Part shown: piece after piece, positions 57,101 to 64,000 of the stretch
Numbering within the stretch: position 1 is the stretch's first letter
Layout of the letters: each line of letters begins with the position of its first letter
Assembly (NCBI GenBank): GCA_963573305.1
Contig: OY754329.1
Coordinates: 131,551,422-131,615,421, forward strand
Direction of reading: 5' to 3'
DNA: 64,000 bases
Source of the DNA: Pyrrhosoma nymphula
Taxonomy: Eukaryota > Arthropoda > Insecta > Odonata > Coenagrionidae
Translations under genes and position numbers: made by a program
Notes under the pieces: generated by a model
The model's input: only the letters and a program-made list of their open reading frames with translations
Databases searched by the model: none
Told to the model about the DNA's origin: nothing

Positions 57101-59034
57101 GATGAACAAAGTAGAAAGCGGAGTCACTGCTGCTACAGTGTCTCCTACCACAAGAGTAGGTCTTATTTTATTATTGATGATTGCACCTTTCTGTGGTCCA
57201 CTGATGGGAAATTATTTTCAGTCATTTTTCTCATTTAAGAACTTGGTTAGATTGAGCCAGGCTCAATTTCAAGGAGACCATCCTATTTGTGCAAGCATTC
57301 TATCTGGATATCTTCAAGTTCTTCATGGGCATTTTGGTAACTTCAAGCCATCTTTTGCTGATTGTGGCAATAGCATCTGTGAGGTGTGCTTCGTGGACAA
57401 CCACAACTCCTCAATGCAGATTGGTGGTCCAGGCATTGCAGTCAAGGAGGACAAGACACAGGATGCTGGATGCTTGTTGATAGGTAGATGGAGGTTTTGA
57501 GCCTGGTGGCCACAAGAGGTCCTTGCTGTTATTCCTGACAGGAACACTCAGACTTTAATGAGATGTATTGAGGAGTACGTTTCACCCGCAAAAAAGTCAC
57601 CACTAACTGTTTGAAGGGTTATGTGTCCCTAAAAACATACCCAAAGCACCAAACAGCAACTCCGTGAATTACAATGACCCTGTGATGAGAGCACATATGC
57701 AAAATATGTATTCAGAGAATGGCAACAGGTGAAATCCTCCATTACAAGTTATGGTCGTAGAGCAAGTCATGTCGATAGATATCTTGCAGCCTGCCTTCAG
57801 AAAAGACTTCACCCAGATTGCAGGGAACGGTAACATGATTTTTTTGTGGCTGTGAATCCAGTCTTCTGTCCTACTCTCACTCCTAACCTATCCATTCTAT
57901 ACTTTTTACTTATTACATTCGACTATTTATTTTTTACATATTTGATATTTCCTTCTGTACAAGAGTTTTAATCAGGGCTTGTACATCCTTCTGAGGGATG
58001 TAACAAAGCTTGGAACAGGTATTTCATGTCCCTCTCTACCATTTTCAGACTTTCTCCATCCTCAACCAATGAACCTTTCCAGCTGGCTTCAGTGGCAAGT
58101 AAACAATGAAAGCCTCATACTCTAGAGATTCACCAAGTGGGTTGTTATCAGCTGACAACTTTCAGCCAGAAGATGCCAACTGGAGTGCTAGCAAAACTGT
58201 CGTCAACTGATAACATCACCAACAAAAAATGTTTCCACTTTCACCTATCCTATGAGCTATCTTATCTTTAATGTAAGGCAATGCATATTGAAGTAATAAA
58301 ATAAGTAGGTTATCATCAAAGATCCATTAATACAACAATACAAGTTATTCCAATTCATTAACTACGCTAGTAGGTAGTTTCCAACTTTTTGTTTAAAAAT
58401 TATTTGGTCATTAATAGTCAACTAAAGTATACCCCTTAAATTTGAGAAGTGTTTGTAATTTTCATTCTATTTTTATGCTATTATTTTAAGCTCCAATTCA
58501 CCATCATTTTGTTCCCATGCCCCTAAACTATCAAGCACATATCCCTTTGAGTATCCACATCTAAGTTTGGGAACCATAAGCCTAAAGAATTACAGAATGA
58601 CCAGTGATTACATGTAACCAAGAAGCACCAGTACGAAAAATTCATACCTCATTTGTGGGACTCCCAAAAACAATAGACTGAAACCAATGAAACTTGGATG
58701 ACGCACGTGTTTGTAGTACCGAATAAGGCCTTCTGACTTAGATTTCAAAGGATCTGGTAGCCCTCTGACATAATAAAGCACCTGAAAAGAATCAAGAATT
58801 ATAGTACAAACATACACACCGGCCACAGTTTCTCAAGCCAATCTCATCTACAATTACCTGTTTAACTCCAATTAATTCTCCAACATCAACAAGAAGGCAC
58901 CCTCCATAAACAACAAACCATGATGTGACATGCATAGCTACCAAAGAACACCATAATATACTGCCAATCCAGCCATCTGAAGGTGCATTCCATAGACACA
59001 CATTATTCACAGGCTGCCAATAATGCATCATTCC
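54178..59034 (-). CDS. NRM: Nurim homologue, C-terminal three exons (5' end not in window)
   Basis: Exons in transcript order: 59034-58858 (177 bp, acceptor CTGTAG, donor GTAATT), 58781-58648 (134 bp, acceptor TTTTCAG, donor GTATGA), 54346-54178 (169 bp, acceptor TTTATTTGCAG, stop TAA). Phases join correctly (0, then 2). The ~159 residues align end to end with vertebrate nurim, a multipass inner nuclear membrane protein related to isoprenylcysteine methyltransferases. Landmarks are MHYWQPV, a membrane segment in WCSLVAMHVTSWFVVYGG, ELIGVKQV, YYVRGLPDPL, the HVRHPSFIG motif (RHP), GVPQM-S-LDRALLALQLML, and the tail AWNTDEKDITYLRYQLEDKE. The last ~18 residues (AYAHTNGDWHHTTFNKKLH) are lineage-specific. 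N-terminal exons (about 100 residues, with the family's QHS segment) were searched for up to 64000 and not found. The 4.3-kb last intron contains a TIR element. Confidence 0.88.
54796..55729. mobile_element. Unclassified DNA element with ~60-bp terminal inverted repeats
   Basis: Left end ACTATTAGGTATCCTTTTCA, then ATCTTGGGGGCTGAAAGGCAG, TAAAATTTGTGGGGG (to about 54860) pairs with the right end 55669-55729 at most positions. The right end starts CACTATTATCC when read inward, like CACTA elements, but no 3-bp target duplication is evident, so the superfamily is open. The 0.93-kb interior is non-coding with a duplicated ~75-bp segment; it has no transposase. Confidence 0.7.
55160..55335 (+). repeat. 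Direct duplication inside the TIR element
   Basis: About 55160-55228 and 55264-55334 are ~80 percent alike: AGAACAAAAA, GAATGCTATTTC/GAATATGCTATTTC, AAAATGGCAGCAGCAG. Period about 106 bp. Confidence 0.65.
57000..57560. other. Coding-like segment of unknown origin
   Basis: The + frame 57102-57500 is open for 132 codons (MNKVESGVTAATVSPTTRV...), with Cys pairs in SFADCGNSICEVCF, unusual for intronic DNA here. Minus frames across the same region are also long and protein-like (SRGVITRRIQARSSIEGIP with nearby stops). This suggests an old mobile-element protein, but no family could be named on either strand. Confidence 0.3.
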
Positions 59035-59750
59035 CTACAGAAATACACAAAAAAAACAATCAAAAAGCTTAGTCAAGGAAATATAAAATTATTTTCTTCA
59101 AGTGATCACAAGTAAATGATTGAGAGGCATAAATTCCACGTTATGCAATACTATAATGTGGCCTCAACAAATTCATCTTTACAAGTTCAATAACTTTGTG
59201 GCAGTAATAAAATAAAGATCAATCCAAATCCATATCAACAGGAAAAACAAAAAATTGAGCTGGGAGTCCGTCAAATTATGGCAATATGAAGGATTGATTT
59301 AATGAGAATAGCTGAAATATAAATATGTCAACTTGTTAAACGACCATAACCACTCTCCAACATTAAAGTGAAGAGATGGATTTACCACAGAGTAATACAT
59401 ACTAATAATAGACATGAGTTACAGCACAAAAGAAGTACTTAGTGGGAACATGAATTAACACATGAAAAAATAGTGCAACTAATGGCCTTTCGAGTGGATT
59501 ATTTCAATTTTGTACAGGCCAATAACTTCACAAGGTAAAAAAAAGTTAAGGCCATCTCACAAAGTGATACTCAGCAGAATTGAAAAGGTTTTACTGAGTA
59601 TTACATGAATGGCACAGTCTATACATATACTACTAGAGTTACACAGAGGAAGAAAATGCTATGATAAAGGTCAGCAAACCATCGATCACTAGCTACTGGT
59701 AGCTTGCAGGGATATTTCTGGCAGCTCACAATATATTGTGAAAGAATCCA
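59035..59750. other. Nurim intron sequence, nothing recognised
   Basis: Upstream of the first visible nurim exon on the minus strand; AT-rich. Confidence 0.5.
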
Positions 59751-59754
59751 ATGA

Positions 59755-59966
59755 ATATATGTATGTGAAGGGTTCCCAGGTTTGACACCGGGTAAGATTA
59801 TTGAAATTGATCAACGTTTTGATGGTTGACTCAGCCATCGTCATCAGGATAATGAGTCGAGCAAGGATACTGGCAGTTGACGCGGCTGAATCAACCATCG
59901 AAACCTTGATCAATTTCAATAATCTTACACTATGTCAAACCTGAGAAACCTTCACGTGTATAATTC
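59755..59966. repeat. Foldback element with ~83-nt arms and a hammerhead-like core
   Basis: Arms 59755-59837 and 59884-59966 pair at about 80 percent: AGGTTTGACACCGGGTAAGA, TTATTGAAATTGATCAA and TGGTTGA blocks. On the minus strand the left copy reads CTGATGA (59847-59841), C, GATGG/CCATC stem, then AAAAC (consensus GAAAC; the right arm has CATCGAAACC). The right side continues AATTCGCCGGGAAAACC, shared with the 22.3-kb hairpin. Confidence 0.75.
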
Positions 59967-60385
59967 GCCGGGAAAACCTTAAATACTTTATAATCCAATG
60001 AATGTATCAAACTTCTTTCATTCTATCTTTGGTAGCCACATATTTTCATTTTTGGAGAGTAGTTGGGTAGTTAGCTGCCACCTTTACCATAATATTCACC
60101 CATATTTTAAATGATATATTTTGGTGCAGAAAAAATGCATAAGGGATGTGATTGATTATGAAAAAGTAAAAAAAAATATTCTACAATTTAAAAGTTACAG
60201 ACCACATTCACAAAAATGGTAAAAATTCAAAAAGGAATAACATTAGAGCCGCCTGCCATCCTCGTTATTTACACAGCATGGACTATCTGAGAGGAATTTA
60301 TATAATCTCCAAACTTTCAGCTCACGAAATGTTACACTGCCTAATATATATGTACCTATTATTGGCTAAGTTGGGAAATGGAGGT
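59967..60385. other. AT-rich spacer
   Basis: Nothing recognised. Confidence 0.4.
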
Positions 60386-60389
60386 GTAT

Positions 60390-60470
60390 TAATCGGCCTC
60401 TGAAGCCCAGATGGTAATGACACAGCCAGGGAACCCAAGGTTTCAACTCCTCGTATAAGAGAGGATGCTA
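60390..60470 (+). mobile_element. tRNA-derived SINE head or pseudo-tRNA (family E)
   Basis: ATCGGCCTCTGAAGCCCAGA, TGGTAATG resembles a tRNA D-arm with A box (usual TAGCTCAGATGGTA). A B-box version GGTTTCAACTCC follows at 60438-60449. Acceptor pairing is poor and an anticodon arm is unclear, so a retroposed tRNA-like sequence rather than a gene. Confidence 0.55.
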
Positions 60471-60559
60471 TAATATAGCCTTAATGATGGAAGCATCTAA
60501 AAACCCTACCAGTGGAACTCTAACAATATGAAATAGCAATAGCGTATGGGGAAATTCAA

Positions 60560-60665
60560 GTATTACGTAAGACATTTTGGATGGGGGAGTAGGGCAAAGC
60601 TTTCTTAACGTTGTCTTACATAGGAGGGTGAGAGGGTCCGCAACAGTCCTACGTAAGATTTTAAG
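60560..60665 (+). repeat. Tandem motif: TTACGTAAGA spaced by G-rich segments
   Basis: TTACGTAAGAC (60563), TCTTACATAGG (60614) and CTACGTAAGAT (60649) are separated by similar G-rich stretches (ATGGGGGAGTAGGG, AGGGTGAGAGGG). About two units of ~43 bp. Non-coding. Confidence 0.5.
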
Positions 60666-62685
60666 TTACTTCCAAGGTAGTGTTTTTATCACTTTTCAAA
60701 ATTATTGTCGGGCGAAAAATTTTATTTAGTAAGATTAGTTTCATAGGGTAGGTGGTATGCCTGAACTTAACTCAGTGTTTTTTCACCAATGTTCATATAG
60801 GAGACAACTGGAATTTGTCAACGGTCGACAAAAGTTACAGACTTACCCCCAGGGGCTAGTGTCTTTTGGCATCCCCACTCAGTCTCCTAAGCCAAAACTC
60901 TCATGAGGCTCCCTTATAAACAAATAAATTCCTTGAAATCATATTGCAAACACTAATAACATTATTATGTAGTAGAAAACACAAATAAAACTAGTCTTTG
61001 TAACAGTAAGCAACCCACTATGATGGTGACCTGACCAGTTACCTGGGTCACCCAGGCCTCAACAAAGCCCTGTAGGGGGAGACATAATCATGGTTTTCAC
61101 AATGGACCTTAACTGTAGCAAGAGTTATTAGCTTTGGAAAGGACTTTAAAAACGTTCAGGGAAATAGCGATTGGCCACAGATGTTGAGGTTGGGACAGAA
61201 GGGAGAGTTGAATGGCCCAATGGCCCAATCATGAGATAAATAAACAGCAGTAACAATACAAAACCATGACCGTTGATAGTAACAAAGGGAAGCAGTGGAA
61301 AAGGGAATTAAGATAGCTAAGCAGAGGGTTAGGTTGGCTGACTACTTAAAAAGGTGACCGACAACTAAGTTCATTTGTGTCATTAATGATAGGTCGGTAG
61401 GTTGGTTAAAGTAGGACTATACAGGGAAAGGAGCCCATGATCCCGGGATCATGGGATGGGAAGCAACTACTCTACTACTCAGGTAAGGAACCCAGAGAGG
61501 AACCGAGGCAAAGAACTCAGACGCTGAACTCTGGGATAGGATCCGGGCAGGTAGCCAAAGGAATGAATGGCATACAGTCACACATTTTTCTTGTTGTCTT
61601 CCAAATTATTCTTTATTAATTAATGGCACTGCTGCCTCAATTTTTCCAAATGTAGACTAAAAGAAATGCATTTTTCATTTTCACGTAATTATAGGACTTT
61701 TTTGTATTCACTCCAAAAATGCTGACATCTCTCTTTTGTAATGAGAAACTCTAATAATCAATAGTATTAATAAGAACGAAAAACACCAACAGTGGACATG
61801 GAATTATTAAAATATCATCTTGGCTATGACTACAAGAAGCATATGACACTATTAACTGTCTTGTAAGAACTTGAGGGGGTAGTAGGAAGAAGTTCCCATT
61901 TAAAGTTATCTGTGATCATTATTTCAACAATTCATTCCCCAGGCATAACTGGGGGAAAAATCCATTTGCAGTACAGGGATTTAGTGGTGATGCAAGAAGT
62001 AGGAAAGATACAGATAACAGAGAAGCACAACTACACAAGTCATTTGATAAAGAGAAGAGTCCAATAACAGCTAGCAACACCAGACGGATAAGCAATTCAT
62101 TCAAACATATGCTTATTTTGCACGCAAGATAGGATGATCGGAACTCATGGAAATATGGTGTTACCAAAGGGTGACAAAAATCAAAGGGATAGAGAGGACC
62201 ATGAATGACTAAGTCCTAAAGATTGGTTCGTTAATAAGGTATTGAAATTATTCTATGCCATGAGCTACAAAATGCCAATTATCTCAGATCGCACACTGAA
62301 GCATAACTTGAAAAGTTTAATCCTTCATTAATCCTTAAGTATTTTTTTTTCGACTGATCGTTTGCATGAGAGCAGCCAAGATAGATGCTTGTGGAAAAAC
62401 TGCGAAGTAAAGGAGACACACTAATCAGACACATTTCTGAGAAATAACACCCTATTGAACACTGTAATAGAAGGAGCAATGAATGGGAGGAATGACCATG
62501 GAAGGTGTACAAATAACATGAAATACAAGGTACAAAAGTTTAGCACTAGAAATTGGACAGAGGTCAGTGAGTCAGGAGATCAGTAACCACCTCATATGAT
62601 AATCAAAGACAAAATAAAAAATTTTGCAAATGTCAAAAAATCTTAAGACTCAAATCTTTCAATTGACAAAATAGAGTAAGTTTAG
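60666..62685. other. Spacer with one perfect 22-bp palindrome
   Basis: 61434-61455 is an exact palindrome centred on CCCGGG (CCCATGATCCC and its complement). Frame 61919-62167 (-) is hydrophobic but has no recognised motif and was not accepted as a nurim exon. Confidence 0.45.
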
Positions 62686-62693
62686 GTGAAACG

Positions 62694-62884
62694 AAACTTG
62701 GTGGCACTCGCTTGTGAAGTACATGACGCAAAGGTGAGGAAAGCATGCATGAGATGTGGGATGAAGCGGCCGAGCCTTTTTCCAGAGGACCGTGCGGGAG
62801 TCCGTCAATAACTTTGCCCACTCATCAATGCTTTGTTTACTGTCAGTGCCCTCTAATTCTCCACTGTTGAGTGCCACCAAGTTT
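62694..62884. repeat. 191-bp unit with exact 16-bp inverted ends
   Basis: AAACTTGGTGGCACTC at 62694-62709 recurs inverted at 62869-62884. The interior is CpG-richer than its surroundings. A third copy of the word (14 bp) is at 24603-24616. Could be a small MITE, but no target duplication is clear. Confidence 0.5.
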
Positions 62885-64000
62885 GGCTATACATATATCA
62901 GTGGTTTTCATTTTACTATCAAACTTCAAAAACTGCTCATTTAGCAGTACAGGATAACAAAGGGAGGAAGTTTGGAATATGATATAAAAAGGTCAATATT
63001 ATGTAGTATCTGGATTTGAGCTTCGGCCTCCACAGTAGGAGCACAGAGCATTAGCTACAGCACCGAACTAATCCCAATACATTCTGAATCTTCAACAAAA
63101 ATTAAAAGTATTGAGATAGAAAATGCTTTGAATCATACAAATTATATATGAGAGGGCCATTGCTAAAAGAGAACAGAACTCATAACATTTTTCATAGAGT
63201 AAAAAAAAAAGAACTCAAGAGATTTTGGGTGGGGAGGCGACTAGTCCTTGTCCTCCTCCAGATACACACACTGGTATATGCACACATTAACACTTCCACC
63301 TCGATTGGAAAGTGGGAGAAAGACTGATCAAGAAAAAATATTAAGAACTTATGAATGAACAATGGTACACGCACATTATCATCATACCTTTGAGGATATT
63401 TTACTAATTTTAAGACTACTGTTGGTGTTGCTCCATTTCATTAATACAACTGGTACAAAGAACTGCTCATCACATATTGGGGGAATTAACATTTAGACAT
63501 GAGTATAAAAACGTCAACAAAACAAAGCATTCTTACTTTTCAGAATATTCCAGGATAAATTGAGACACCATGGTAACTTGCTAATAAAGAATGCTTTGGA
63601 ATACTACTTGAAAAATGAGACACTTCACTATGCAATATCATAATATTCCATCAACATAACATTTTTTTTCCAGCACCACAGCCCCATTTCTCCCCTCGAA
63701 ATTTCTCCAATCTCCTATACTGTTACGGAAAATGCTTGCTAATAACCTCATTTTGCTTCAAACTTAACCATGGTCCACAACTATTTTGGCAGGTCCTTCT
63801 AAGAAGGAAGCAAGGCACTTACCATGTACAACAGGGATTGCTTAAAGTTACTTACAATAAGCTTTTCCGTTTGAATCAGACTTAATTTGTGCTATCAGTC
63901 TCTATAACTGAATCAGGTTGCCTTTTTCAATCACTGAACTAAAGTGAGTACAGCAGTATGCTAATGAAAGACCCATGATAATTTGTAACAATCATTTTAA
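62885..64000. other. AT-rich end of the window, nothing recognised
   Basis: No nurim N-terminal exon, repeat or RNA gene identified. Confidence 0.45.

Larger units (their letters stand above)
54347..58647 (-). other. Nurim last intron
   Basis: 4.3 kb, GT-AG. Contains the TIR element at 54796-55729 and an unrecognised coding-like segment at 57000-57560. 55730-57000 and 57850-58640 show nothing identifiable. Confidence 0.7.

Noticed and set aside
61919..62167. Hydrophobic minus frame as a nurim N-terminal exon
   Set aside because: Lacks the QHS/RSxYV wording of nurim, and no proper splice sites in phase 0 were seen.

Overview
The window is AT-rich eukaryotic nuclear DNA, most likely from an insect or another arthropod. 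This rests on spliced genes with GT-AG introns, TATA-type insect-like promoters, tRNA-derived SINEs, and Penelope-like elements that encode a GIY-YIG endonuclease together with RTE and CR1/L2-group LINEs. There are no bacterial operons, Shine-Dalgarno-led genes or CRISPR arrays. Species cannot be fixed from the sequence alone.

Two cellular genes are well supported, both in the right quarter. The first is a COMMD9 homologue on the + strand: four exons between 48512 and 53533, 200 codons. The second is a nurim homologue on the - strand: three C-terminal exons between 54178 and 59034, with the 5' exons not found and probably to the right of the window. They are convergent, with stop codons about 645 bp apart. 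A third gene is only glimpsed: a TATA box and one signal-peptide-coding first exon on the - strand at 8538-8771, whose downstream exons I could not find. A similar TATA plus non-coding first exon is possible at 6102-6305 (+).

The rest is intergenic or intronic DNA full of decayed mobile elements. 1-2622 is a CR1/L2-group LINE (-), with another 3' fragment at 22.5-23.3 kb and two short tail relics at 30.65 and 37.3 kb. 14.4-14.8 kb is an old LINE relic. 18.3-18.7 kb is a Penelope-like GIY-YIG domain, followed by a 174-bp satellite array (about 19.07-19.98 kb) and an internally deleted hAT element (20.1-20.5 kb). 29.4-31.3 kb holds two RTE tails and a 607-bp PIF/Harbinger-type MITE. 32.4-33.6 kb holds two SINEs and a LINE endonuclease relic. 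37.86-41.13 kb is an almost full-length RTE element (-) broken by three stops and one frameshift. 43.9-47.6 kb holds RTE fragments and SINEs. Intron 1 of COMMD9 carries an RTE relic and a Penelope-like element arranged as a large inverted repeat. The 4.3-kb last intron of nurim carries a 0.93-kb terminal-inverted-repeat element.

The most interesting recurring signal is a family of palindromic (foldback) sequences at 21.7, 22.3, 35.8, 43.3, 50.6/51.4 and 59.8 kb, plus solitary copies at 42.6 and 46.2 kb. Most carry a CTGANGA - short stem - GAAA arrangement resembling a hammerhead ribozyme core, which fits the known presence of hammerhead motifs in Penelope-like element ends. This is inference from the sequence by eye and needs structure prediction and cleavage tests.
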